Assembly (NCBI GenBank): GCA_028274465.1
Contig: CM051456.1
Location: forward strand, 50,932,360-50,996,359
Reading direction: 5' to 3'
DNA from: Plantago ovata
Lineage: Eukaryota > Streptophyta > Magnoliopsida > Lamiales > Plantaginaceae
DNA: 64,000 nucleotides
The translations under genes were made by a program, and so were the position numbers. The notes under the pieces are model-generated. The model was not told the origin of the DNA, searched no databases, and was given only the letters and a program-made list of their open reading frames with translations. Below are positions 22,028 to 33,200 of the stretch, in pieces. How positions within the stretch are numbered: position 1 is the first letter of the stretch; every line of letters starts with the position of its first letter.

Positions 22028-22819
22028 ATGCCAAGGGAAAGGAGCATTCCCGTATGATTACTATGAAGTATTGGAGGGGGGTCGATTACAACCATGTCAA
22101 GAAGAGTGACCTCGTTAGATGTGCGTTCGAGCCACGGACTCTTGCAGCAACGTCGTGGATTATCCAAGAGGAGGAGCTAGAGTACACCTGGAGTGAGGAC
22201 TCCTATGCCTATTCATGCACCACCGAAGGGACAGATACCATTATTACGTCAACAATCCATCACAAGGACTGCAAAGTTCGAGTGAACAGGAAGGCACCGG
22301 GACAATCTAGCCGCGACGGATTCAATCTCGAGTTCGCAGTTGCTAGAAGGTTCTGAAGCGCTAGCTTGGTTCCAAAACATAATGACATGGGTGCCCATCC
22401 CCTCGTTGGGGTGCCCCTTGACTGCCTCTAAAGGGAGCATCATATAGACATCGGTCGGATCAACCGTGGAGAATGTGGTCGACATTGGAAAAGATGGTAG
22501 AAGACTTCTGAGTATCCGAGCAGCTTACTGTAACCACCTCGGGGTGTAAAACGCTGGAGGGGGAGGTCCTGATACCACTGCTCTTTCCCCTTCAACAGTT
22601 CACATCCTATTGGAGGGCTACAGGATGGAGGATTCCATAACAGCGGCGGCTAATCTTGAGGATTCTACTCGACACTGCAACTCTACTAGTGAGGATGTGC
22701 GTGACAGTAGTGACAATGAAGGCCATACGGGCAATGATGATACTAATGGAGGAGTTGTTCCTATCCGGCCTATAATTGAAACTACCATGCCTACCAGAAG
22801 ACCTGATGACACCCTATAA
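22028..22819 (+). pseudogene. G1a ORF2, degenerate
   Basis: The ATG at 22028 is followed by a stop after nine codons (MPRERSIPV). A second frame carries EEELEYTWSEDSYAYS and FAVARRF, homologous to the G1b pseudogene and distantly to G1c ORF2. A third resumes with YRMEDSITAAANLED and an acidic tail to the stop at 22817-22819. The unit lacks the Gln-rich coiled-coil C-terminus present in G1c. Confidence 0.55.
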
Positions 22820-23472
22820 AGCTCCCAGAGCAGTCCCAATAACTCACAAGCAGCATACTCAACCGACCGAGGCCAAACCATGGGGTAACATCTAGTATCA
22901 CATCTTATTTCCTCATTTTCTTACTGCTAGGGACTAGCGTTAATTTCATGAGGGGGGATGGGATTTAAGTGATTTAATGTTGTTAGTTTGGAGCTTGGTA
23001 TTGGTAGGATGAGTATAGTACCTTGCATGTTTTTTCCGTATGCATTTGCATTTGCACGTTTACTGCTTTCTTAGATTTTTTAGGTTGCATTCACTACCTT
23101 CATCCTAGGATAGTCTTGCATGTTTTATATGGAGTTTATTGCCGAATTTTTTGAACTTTTTATTGGGTAGATCAACTAACTATGCCATTGATCGTATGCT
23201 TCATCTCTATGAATTTGTTTGAGGTTTTTCTCGCTTGGCTTGTTACATTTATGTATTGCACTTAGTTAAGCTTGGTAGTCTCGATATCACTTAGTGGTGT
23301 TTTCTCTACTGCGGTTCATGAAGGCCTTTATAATAGGATGATGCATGTTAGGGTCTTATGGTTGTTTTCCCGAGTAATTATGTACCTAAGAGGCAACAAG
23401 TCTTCACCTTGCTTTGAGATTGCTAAATGCCTAGGAAGGAGGTAGTGTGAGGTTGTGTGATCCTTTGTTTAT

Positions 23473-23609
23473 AACCTATTCTTCCGAATAGGTTTGGGGA
23501 GGGGGTTACACCATCATAGACTTGTTTTTCGTTTTTCGTTTCCGCATCGTGAGTTTATTTTTCCTTTTCTCGTAAATTTTATACTCCAACCTATTCTTTC
23601 GAATAGGTT
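23473..23609 (+). repeat. Two AACCTATTC/GAATAGGTT hairpins followed by GGTTTGGGGA
   Basis: Hairpins at 23473-23494 (loop TTCC) and 23588-23609 (loop TTTC) have perfect 9-base stems. Each runs into TTTGGGGA, the same word that forms the polypurine tract before the 3' LTR. Matching pairs are at 53462-53483 and 53576-53597 in G1c and 8152-8173 and 8265-8286 in G1b. Confidence 0.65.
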
Positions 23610-23662
23610 TGGGGAAGTCGTTGTGAGTCATTTTGTTTCTCCTTTTGTTATGCTACTGCTGG

Positions 23663-23800
23663 CTAAAAAAAAATTCGAAAAAAAAAAAAGAAAAAAATTC
23701 CTGTAAAAAAGAAAAAAAAGAAACTGGAAAGAAAAAAAAAAGGAAAAAAAGAAAAGACCCCAAACAAAGCAAGGAAGGGTCCAAAAAAAGAAAGCCAAAT
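23663..23800 (+). repeat. Long purine tract of G1a
   Basis: About 130 bases almost entirely A and G, beginning right after GCTACTGCTGGCT. Conserved in place in G1b and G1c with length differences. Low-complexity sequence, no coding content. Confidence 0.6.
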
Positions 23801-24390
23801 AGCAGTTTAGCAAAGTGTTGTGTCTCATTATCCAATTTTTGTAATGTTCGTAATCGTGTTGTGAATTTTCTATTTTTTGTCTTTTGTTTTTTAGTGTCAT
23901 CTGTTCTAGACCACCCTCGTCCTGCCATTCAGGAAGTGGTGAATAGTTTAAGACTTTGCTTGAGAGATGGGTAGAATAGGGGAGTGTTATCTTTTATAGG
24001 GAACCCTCCTTCGTTTGATGAGAGCCAGTACTGGTTCGACCTCTTTGAGGGAAAGTCTTAAACTTGGTGAACAGCAGTAAGTCCTCAGTTTCATAGGCAC
24101 GGGACAACCATTCGTATCTTAGCATGCTTCATTACGTCGTCACTGACTAGGTCCAGGTAGAGAATGTTACGAGAGACTATCTTGTCTTGACATAAGTGCT
24201 TATGTGGATGTGTATAAGTCAATCGAGGTATTCTTCAAACTATATTCATGCTTTGATTTATATGGTTTTTGTTCATATGTTTTTTGATAGATTCAGTAGA
24301 TTAGTTCATTTTTTTCTGGCATGAGACTCCATTTTATGTGTTGCATTTTTTTTTGCATTAGAGTCTAGCTTAGTTGCTTGAGGACAAGCA

Positions 24391-24410
24391 AAGGTTCGGT
24401 TTGGGGAGTT
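24391..24410 (+). other. Polypurine tract of G1a
   Basis: AAGGTTCGGTTTGGGGAGTT abuts the 3' LTR start TGATGAATG, the place where plus-strand synthesis primes. Confidence 0.7.
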
Positions 24411-25724
24411 TGATGAATGTGTATTTTACACTTTCATTTGAGTCTTTTTCACCTATTTTAGTTATCCTCTATGTTAATTTAGCTATATTTTATTGCATTT
24501 TATTAGAATAGTGTCACGTTTCCCTTTAGATTTTATTTTACAGGTTTTGGTTGAAAAACGAGGATTTCCGGGCAATTATATTGAAGTTGACAAGGAATTG
24601 GTGTTCCAGAAGCCTATTTGGAGTATCTAAAGGTTTCCGGATAGGATTTGGAGTGTAGGGATCGAATCTGGAGGTTAGAAGGCCACTAAAAGTGAGAAAC
24701 CGAGTCCGAAAAGGGGAAGAAATCCAAACACGCGTTGAAAACGCAGAATTCCGAAAAAAAATTACACCCGGGCGAATCGCCCGGGACGTGGGACGAATCG
24801 CCCCACACCGGGCGAATCGCCCGGTGTGTGGGGCCCTTCGCCCCACACTAATTCGAACACCATATATAGTTGCTCAGTTTTTCTTCGAAATTCATACTTT
24901 TCCAGACCTATTCTCTCACCTCTCTCTGTAGTTTTAGGTAGGAACTTCCCAGAGCCTGTTCTGGGGGTTCGTAGCTTAGGAGATACTTTTCATAGCAGAT
25001 TGGAGCTTGTAAGATCGCGATTCTTCGGAGACTGACAACCTTCGGTAACATTGTATCTTACGGTTTATTCTACTTATTTTTATATATCTTTCAACATGTT
25101 TTCTTCTATGATTTCTGTTGATTGCATGACAACTATGAGTAGCTAAACTTATCGTTGGTGGTAGTATGTGAATTCTTAGCGAAGGTTTGATAATCATGCT
25201 AATGGCTATATCGCGCATTATACTCCGTGTTATTGTTTTATTTCGTTGATCAGGCTCAGCCTTTATTTTCGTATGTTGATTAATTATTATGCACAACTGG
25301 ACCGTCGTCGACCTATGCACATCTATATCTTCGTAGTGTTGAATAATTACGGAACACAATTGGACAATAGTGTTGACCTGTCAGTATCTTTATCTTCGTA
25401 GTGCTTAATAATTACAACAGGACAATTGATTGATCAAAGATCTCCATGCAAGACCGAGGAATTTACGCATGATTATTAACCCGTTATGCTTTGAAGGACC
25501 ATACTATCACCAATCTCCATTATCTGTTAGAAAAACCTTTGCTATATCGTCTGCTGTTTTATATTCTTTAATTAAATTAGATAAAGCTAGTTATAGTCCT
25601 TATAGAACGACACTCGAGGTCATTCTACTGCTACACTACGGTTTTCGTCGTAGTAGTGAATTGCCTTTGGCTAAATAACAAATTTATTTTCTTGAATCGG
25701 GACCCGAAAAATCTCGGTTCATCA
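24411..25724 (+). repeat. G1a 3' LTR
   Basis: Full-length partner of 17311-18623, with its palindromes at about 24766-24848 and TATATATAG (first T changed in context CACCATATATAG). Confidence 0.9.
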
Positions 25725-25728
25725 ACAT

Positions 25729-27575
25729 ACCATTACTGGAGTTCTTTATGTCAAAAATCTTAAGTTTAATCTTTTCAGCATGAGTCAGTTTGCTGACAAA
25801 GGATACTTCATCAAAATCAAAAGTGATGAATGTAAACTTATAGATTTCGAGACTAAAAAGGTTATTATGATTGCAAGAAGATCAGGAGGCTTGTACACCG
25901 TAGATTGGTCTTCAACAATCGTTGAAAAATGCCTTGTCTCAGATCACGATTGCCTTGCTGAAAAAGCATGGTTATGGCATAAACGAACAAGTCATCTAAA
26001 CTTCAAGACGTTGAATAAGCTGTCTAAAAAGGCACTTGTAGTTGGATTACCTAAGGTTACTTTTAAGAAGGATGGTGTTTGCAATGCATGTCAGCAAGGA
26101 AAGCAAACTAAATCTTCTTTCAAGAACAAGGCAGTACCGTCAACTACAAAACCTTTACAACTATTGCACATGGACTTGTTTGAATCTTCTTCAACAAGCT
26201 ATGCTGGTAAGAAGTATGGTCTGGTCGTGGTGGATGACTATTCAAGATTCACTTGGGTAGTATTCATCAAGCACAAATCTGAAACTAGGACTGAAATACC
26301 TAACTTGCTGAATAAGCTTGAAGTCATGAAAAATGACAAGGTAAAAGTCATAAGGACAGACCATGGTACTGAGTTTGTAAACCAGTACATAACTGAGTAT
26401 TGCACTTCAAAAGGCATACAACATCAGTTATCCTCAGTAAGGACACCACAACAAAACAGTGTTGCTGAACGGAAGAATCGTACCCTAAAAGAAGCCGCAA
26501 GAACAATGCTTGCTGACACTGAAATAAGTGAGGCTTACTGGGTTGAAGCGATTAATACCGCCTGTTACACTCAAAACAGATGTTTGATTACTAAGGATAC
26601 AACAAGACTCCTTATGAGTTGTTCGTTGGAAGGCCTCCTAATATCACTCATCTAAGAGTATTTGGTTGTAAGTGTTTCGTTCTTAATAACGGTAGGGAAT
26701 ACCTAAGAACATTTCAACCAAAGGCAGACGAAGCGATATTTCTCGGTTACTCCTTGCATAGTAAAGCTTATAGAGTTTACAACAAAAAGGCACAAAAGAT
26801 CGAAGAATCAGTGCATGTTGTATTCTACGAAAAGACACAACGAGTGCCTGCTGAAGAAGAAATATCAGAATGTATGAAAAAGTTAATCATACATGAGCAA
26901 AGAACTGAATCTAATGCTAGGAAAATCAATTCAATTGAACTAAATGATGATTCTGACAATGACTCTCCTCCCCCAAGTCATGACAAGATAAATATAGTTC
27001 ACGACAAGGAATTTCCAGCAAAAGACGCAGTTGCTCCGGAAGTTGCTGAAACTATGCAACCTCCCGTGCCTGCTGAAGAGTTACCACAATCTAGCAATGC
27101 TGAACAAGCAGTTGCTGATGAACCTATCTCAGCAGAGACACAAAATTACAGTAGTACTGAACAAGTACATGCTGATGAGCAAACATATCCATATCCAACA
27201 AGCAGAAAACCTGTTAATAAATAGATTAGAGATCATCCCTCTACGGATATGATTGGTGATATTGATAAACGCCAAGTGACTAGATCCAAAGTTTCTGCTA
27301 CTCATGGACTTGCTGAAGAAGCAACTGTCGTAGAAGTAGAATCATTGTTCTCTTGCTTTGTTTCAGAAATTGAACCTAAGACCATAGAAGAAGCTTTAAA
27401 GCATTCTGAATGGATCAAGGCAATGCAAGAAGAATTGGATCAATTTGAAAGGAACAAAGTCTGGAAACTTGTACCACTTGCTGACGGCAAGAAAACTATT
27501 GGTACAAAGTGGGTGTTCAGAAATAATTTGAGTGAGTCTGGGTGAAGTAACAAGAAATAAAGCACGTTTAGTTGC
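25729..27575 (+). pseudogene. Pol of C1, second fragment: integrase and start of reverse transcriptase
   Basis: Continues pol after G1a. Integrase zinc finger (HKRTSHLNF and CNACQQGK), catalytic core (HMDLFESS, VVVDDYSRF, RTDHGTEF and QNSVAERKN) and the C-terminal VFGCKC region are visible. One missing base near 26594 shifts the frame, a TGG-to-TAG change near 27223 and an extra G near 27540 break it again. The reverse transcriptase starts (KWVFRNNLSESG) but is cut at 27575 by G2. Confidence 0.8.
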
Positions 27576-28954
27576 TGATGAACGTATTTTTGACGCGTTC
27601 ATCTTGTCTTTTTTACCTTCTTTTGCTATCTTCTAGCCTTGTTTTTTGGTTAGTTTTGTAGAATAGTGTCACGTTTTGTGTTTTCTGCATTTTCAGGCAC
27701 TTAGGTACGAAACGGCGTTTTTGGAGCTAAAAACGATCCTTTTTGATGGAAAAGATGGCCCCGTTGAAGTTCCCCAATCTCCGTGGCTTGTTCGTAAGTG
27801 TTTGAGTTTCAATAAGCATCGAGAAGGATGAGTCCAAGGCACCCGAGGGCCATGCGAGGGCAAAAAGATTGAGTTTGAAGACAAAAATCTGCCCAGGAGC
27901 CAAGCTAAGCACCTGGAATAGTGAAGCGCTCCGCTTCATTTTCCAGGAGCTTTGGCACAGAAGCCAAGCGAAGCGCTTGGAGTGCCAAAGCGCTTCGCTT
28001 GCCAATCGCTCCGCTTGGCAGCGGTTACGTTTTCGGATTTTCCTTCTTAGATCTGATCTTTGGTCATTTTTTGGATATCTTTTGAACTGTAACTTCGTTT
28101 TGGAGAGCTCCTAAGCCCCAAAACTCAGAGAAAACTCAGATTACATTGTATTTTAGCTTGGGATTCAAGGTTTTAATTGGAATTCATCCTTTGTAATCAT
28201 CTACGGAGAGGTTTTCTTTGATTTCCACCGATTAGTGACAGCTTTGGTGGTAACTTGTATCACTCTCTTGTCTTGTAGTTTGATATGATGTATTCTGATT
28301 ATTATTCATATGAATTGATGTCTATGTTGATGAATATGAGTAGCTAAATCTTTTGTGTTGGTGGTAGAATGTAGAATATGCATGCTATGGGTTATGTTTA
28401 TACTTACATGAGATTGTGATTCAATCTTGCTGCAAATTCCTTCATATGATTCTTAGTTGCCTATAAAATATATTCGAATTGAGTATAGTGACAAAATCTT
28501 GGTCAATGAAAGCTATAGGATTGTATGTTAGAGATTTGCAGCATGCTAGATAAATGGTGTTAGTGACAAGCACCTCTAAAGTATTGATAGTGGTCTTTTA
28601 TGATGTGTGTCTTAAAGTTACCTAGACGAGTTGCTTAGCAGACTCGATCGAAGGTTTTACGCACTGAACTTGTGAGCATAATCGTAACCCATGCATGTGT
28701 ATTTGATTTCTACCACCAACCGTTTCCAAACTTGATTACAACAATCTGATTTCTCGTTGCTTTGTTCAAAGGAAACGATTCTATAAACATTTGAACTCGT
28801 TGACTGAAATTACTAGCAAAAACCTCAAGCAAAGCCACGTTAGGTCCCGAGAGAACGACACTCGGGGACAACTTGCCATTGCACTCTAGTTTGTGTAGTG
28901 ATAAGTGTTCTTAGGCTTTTAAACAAATTTAATTGGTGAAAAACGACATCATCA
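27576..28954 (+). repeat. G2 5' LTR
   Basis: Begins TGATGAACG and ends CATCATCA, the same terminal style as G1 but otherwise unrelated. A palindrome cluster at 27923-28022 (GAAGCGCTCCGCTTC, CCAAGCGAAGCGCTTGG and relatives) occupies the U3-like part. Confidence 0.8.
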
Positions 28955-28957
28955 ATT

Positions 28958-28975
28958 TGGCGCCGTTGCCGGGGA
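28958..28975 (+). other. Primer binding site of G2 (tRNA-Asp type)
   Basis: TGGCGCCGTTGCCGGGGA, a perfect complement to the plant tRNA-Asp 3' end as I know it. Confidence 0.88.
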
Positions 28976-29097
28976 CTTAACTCCTTTGGTTGGTGTTTTT
29001 GTTTTGGTTTTTTCAGCCAACATCTCTTCTTTGTCTCATTTCTGTTTTTGTTTCTTTTTGCTTGAGATACTCACTATCTTGTATTTCAGGTGAGTGC

Positions 29098-30262
29098 ATG
29101 CCTAGAACCCGAACGGGTGGACCTATTATTGAACCTTTTGTAGACGAGATTGATCGTTTGTTTCAAAGGAGAAGGAGGAATTTGAATCTCGAGTTTGAAG
29201 GAGTAGCATCTAGAGCTTCCACTTCTGGTATTCGGGAAGAGTCTTCTTCTTATCTTTTGGAGCCAATTCTTGAATCTGTTTACTTGGAAGGTGAAATGGC
29301 GGAGAGACCCATACGTACACTTACTAAGCCTACGGTTGGGGCTAGAGGACCAGCAATTGTCCTCAATGATGCCACAAGGAACTTGGAGATCAAGAATCAC
29401 ATGTTCCAACAACTACCCAAATTCTATGGGATGGCTAATGAGGACGTGATAGGGTACTTGAATGAGCTCGAGAACTTTGTTCTCCATCTTGGGCGACCAG
29501 GAGCTGGTGTTACGGATGATGATCTCCGCATGAAGGTCTTTTCTATGGGGCTAGGAGATCGTGCAAAGGCTTGGCTCAATACTTTGGAGGCCGGGTCTTT
29601 GACAACATGGGATCTATGTTTTGATAAGTTCATGGAGCGTTACTACCCCGCTTCCAAGACAATGGCTATGAAGAGCCAAATTAGCTCCTTCGAGCAGAGG
29701 TACGATGAGCCTTTCCACGAGGCCTATGATCGATTCATGGGGTTGCATCATCGATGCCCACATAACGGGTATGAAAAAGGTCAGCTTCTCCAATTCTTTT
29801 ACAATGGTTTACATCCTGAGATTCAATCTCAAGTGGATAGTATTTGTGGAGGTAGTATGGGGGAGTTGCTTCCTTCTCAAGCCCAAGTGAAGCTGGACAT
29901 GATGTACCGGAATTCCCAAAACCGGAATGTGAGGGCTCGTGTGCTCCAAAAGGAGCAAAGAGGTGAAGCCAAGGTAGTAGTGGAACAAAATGCCTTCGAT
30001 GGGTTCGCCCATGAAGTGAAGCAAGCTTTGAGGCAAAGCGTTCCTTCTCCTTCTACGGAAGTTTGTGGTGTGTGCAAGAACTATGGGCACCCGGCCTACT
30101 TATGCCGTTCTGAATTTGCTAGAGAGCAATATATCACGAACGATGTCCGTCAAGAAGTATATGCTGCTGAGGGAGAGCAAGTAGTTGGGTACCAGAATCA
30201 AGGCAACCGTGGTTATCTTCATAACCCGGATCAAAATGCCTATGGGCCTAATGTAACCATGT
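29098..30262 (+). pseudogene. Gag of G2, C-terminally truncated
   Basis: I place the start at MPRTRTGG (29098), which matches MPHTRS of G1; the frame is open further upstream but with a hydrophobic non-family stretch. Capsid motifs MKVFSMGLGDRAKAWLNTLEAGS, RCPHNGYEK and FFYNGL are clear (the first given in part), as is the zinc knuckle VCGVCKNYGHPAYLC (CX2CX4HX4C). The frame ends a few residues after GPN, at the junction with C2. No stop or shift occurs before that. Confidence 0.8.
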
Positions 30263-33200
30263 AGGTTTCTGATCACATTTTGAGTTGTTTGTTCATTGCT
30301 GGTCTTTGTGTATCCAATGCCAGAGCCAATGGCAATGCTAGATAGCCTCTTTTCTTTCTGTCTTTGCCTTCTTCTTCTTGACTTAACATTTTCTTGATCT
30401 CTTGTTGAAGATCTTGAGTCAGAAGAGAAATGTTTGGAATGGCCAGAAGGAGTTAAGGCTGTAATTGGTCTAGCTCTTATTGCTTGAGCTATTGTTTGGT
30501 CATCATCATTATCATCATCTTCATTCAGATCTTGATGACTCTCAGTGTGACAGTATTCTTGAGTTTCAGCAGATGTTCTTCTCCTTTTCGGATTTGCTGA
30601 ATTTCTCTCAGAATCTGTTTCAGCTCGTCTCTTTGAACTTTGCTCTCTTTCAGCAAGAGGTTCTCTGGGAGGTGGACTAGGCAGTATCAATGGTGCTTCA
30701 GCAGGGGTTTTCTTTGCTGTTGAAGATTTTCTTTGTTTATCTTCCCCCTTAGACATGGATTGCATCATTGGGTGAATGTGCAGAGAGAAAAATTCATTGC
30801 AATTTTCAGCAAGTTTACTTAGGCTATTGTACTTGAGAATTATTCCTTGCTGACCATCAGTCAGCTTGGACAAATCTTCTTTAATACTCACCAAATTCTC
30901 CTCATGTCTGCGCTCATTGTCGACTTTTTCTTCAATGAAAGTCTGAGCCTTTTTCAATGCATTTTTAGCCAGTTTGAGTGCTTGACTGACATCTTCTTCA
31001 TAGCTTTTATGATGTAGACTTATGTCTTTCTGAGCTATTGTAAGAGAAGTAGTGCGTTTCAGCACAGTAGCCAGTATCTTGCCAATATCAAGCGGACTCT
31101 CAGCAAGCAGTGCATCTTCCTCTTCTTGGCATGCTTTGTGAACAGCCATAAGTGCCTTAATTCTGGGAGTAAAATCCTCAACATTAGGGAACGGCACTAA
31201 AGAGGGAGTGAGTGAATGAGCTTTGATCTCAGTAGAGAATTGATCATCATTTCTCAGCAACCGACTTCTTTCAGCATCTCCTTCATCATGTTCAAGAGAT
31301 GGAGGAGGAATTGTAACCACTGTGGGTTCTACTTTCTTTGTCAGTTCTTCTTTATTTGCTGAGAAGTTGAAGAGATCTTCTTCGTCATCAGATTCATCAA
31401 GGCCAGCAACCTTGGTTCCTAAATCTTTAGCTTCAATCACTTGTGGTTGAGTGGTTGCTGAGGGCAACTCTTTAGACTCAACAACTGGAGTTTCACCAGC
31501 AGTAAGTGGAAGGGAGGGGACTTCCGTGTTCTTAACTCCTGAAGATTGAGCAATGTCTAGATTCTGCGTATGCCTAGCATGAATCTGTAGACTGTTTTGA
31601 AGTGCGCTAGTTACTTCCTCTTCCTCATTGATTTTGTGGGGATCAGCCACCACGGGTACAAAAGAACCCTTGAGCATCACAGCTTGTTCAGCTGGAGAGG
31701 CACTCTTGAATTTAGCTGTCATATTTTCTCTGATTAAAGCAATCAGATTGGAGCTCATTAGCTGAGAATATGTCAGCTCTTTTGGAAGTATGGAATGTAC
31801 AAAGGTCTCGAGTCTCAGTAAAGAGATTCTTTTTTTCTCGTTGGACAGATGAAGGTGAAGATAAGAGAAATCCATCCTTCTGTACCTTTGCCAGCTGCTG
31901 ACAGATTTAGCAACTCTGATCAAGGTATTCCTTTTGAAGTTCGAGTAAAGTTCTTCTGAACTTACTTCCAAATCTTCAGTGGTGTGAACCACTTCAGTGG
32001 TCTCCTTTTGAGACTGAAAAAGAATAAAATTAAGTTCAGGAAGGTTTTGGAAAATAGTTTTAGAGTCTAAAACTGGAACATGATTTACCTGCTGAAGTTC
32101 AGCAAGCTCATGTTGCACACTTTGTTGTGCTGGCACTATTTCCATTGCTTCAGGAGCTTGAGAAGCATCCTTGAATTGTTCATCCTGAAATAATTTTAAG
32201 TTAGATACAAGTACTAAGTTGTCAAACTTAGTAGATTTACCAAAAACTTCATCTACCTGCTGAACAAGAGTTGTGGATTCTGGTGCAGATATTTCAGCAA
32301 TCTTCTGACTTGTATCTTGAGAAGTCTGTAAGGAAACAATGATATCAGCAAAAGATATAGTTTCAGATATTGAAGTTTTGCTTATGTCTAAGTTAACTAC
32401 CTGCTGAAGAAGGGCAGGTGGTGACTCAGTCCTTTCAGCACTGACAGTATCTTCATTATCTGGGACTTGTTCTTCAGAAGACTTCTTTTCTTGCTCTATT
32501 TGAGAAGGCTGTGCAGATTCAACAATCTTCCTTGTCTCTGAATTGACAAGTTGAGCAGAGACATCTTGACCTTTAAGTTCACTGCTTGTCATGAACACAT
32601 CTACTGACTTGTTGGAGGTGTCATCAATCTCCAAATCCATTTGCTGGCTTAATTCTGTCAGCACCAACTGGACTTTGTCAATGGATGTTTGTGGTGAACT
32701 AGGTCTAATATTCTCAGCATCACGAGATGCGTCGTCGAATAGTGTCTCTTGTGGTGTTTCAGCAACCTCTGGGACTTGAACCATTGCAGTCTCAGCAACT
32801 GGTTCTTCAGCAATTGCAGCTTCAGCAACTGCAGCTTCAGCAACTTGATGAGTTGCTTGTTCAGCAACCATCTTTTCAGCTACATTATCAGCAAGTGTCG
32901 CTTTTCTCAGATCAGCAGCAATGTCACTTGCTGGTTCCAGAGTATGGTCATCGGGATTATCTACAATGTAGATATCGGGGACTGGGGTAGGAATTTCATT
33001 TCCACTGCCTTGTGGTCTTATTTCAGCAGATGTATCAACGTTGAGTTGATTGTTGAAGGCTTCTACAAACACTTCAACATTGCTGAAGGCTTCTGCAAAC
33101 ACTTCAACAACATCTACTGGAGTGGCTTGTGTTTCAGCAACTCCTGGAGCATCATCTGACAGATCATGGACAATTGGAATGGTCTTACGTGCCATTCTTT

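Larger units (their letters stand above)
22990..24390 (+). other. G1a 3' untranslated region
   Basis: About 1.4 kb without a gene, about 95% identical to G1c 53035-54385. It contains the two hairpins, the purine tract and sequence running to the polypurine tract. Overlapping open frames at 23494-23974 arise from the purine tract alone. Confidence 0.7.
17311..25724 (+). mobile_element. Athila-like Gypsy element G1a, complete and non-autonomous
   Basis: LTRs 17311-18623 and 24411-25724 enclose primer site, gag-protease, ORF2 unit and 3' untranslated region; no reverse transcriptase or integrase. It interrupts C1 pol: the flanking Copia sequence resumes exactly at ACCATTACTGG after 25728. The target duplication is decayed (GCATT at 17306-17310 against ACAT at 25725-25728). 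The LTR pair differs at roughly 40-45 places by eye (about 3%), older than G1b. Confidence 0.9.
4910..27575 (+). mobile_element. Sirevirus-like Copia retrotransposon C1, interrupted by G1b and G1a, 3' end lost
   Basis: Order on plus: 5' LTR (4910-6075 and 14279-14686), initiator-Met-type primer binding site, long gag, pol with protease/pre-integrase, integrase and the start of reverse transcriptase. The 1.57 kb LTR, long coiled-coil gag and the third ORF seen in its sister copies fit the Sirevirus (SIRE/Maximus) lineage of Copia. The reading frames carry several stops and frameshifts, so the copy is dead. G1b sits in the LTR and G1a in pol. The copy stops at 27575, where the G2 LTR begins, and its remainder is not found further right. 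The base next to its left end is CATTA, but no matching duplication survives. Confidence 0.85.
27576..30260 (+). mobile_element. Second Athila-like Gypsy family, G2, 3' truncated
   Basis: A 1379 bp LTR (27576-28954), primer site and the first 388 codons of gag. The sequence stops inside gag at about 30252-30262, where minus-strand Copia C2 ORF3 begins. No second LTR is present, so no target duplication can be checked. Confidence 0.85.

Noticed and set aside
28990..29097. Upstream hydrophobic extension of G2 gag as a signal peptide
   Set aside because: It lies right after the primer site, has no counterpart in G1, and the family start MPRTRTGG follows.
30262..30430. Hydrophobic C-terminus of C2 ORF3 as a membrane anchor
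   Set aside because: The hydrophobic residues lie beyond the joint at about 30262 and are antisense G2 gag sequence, not part of ORF3.
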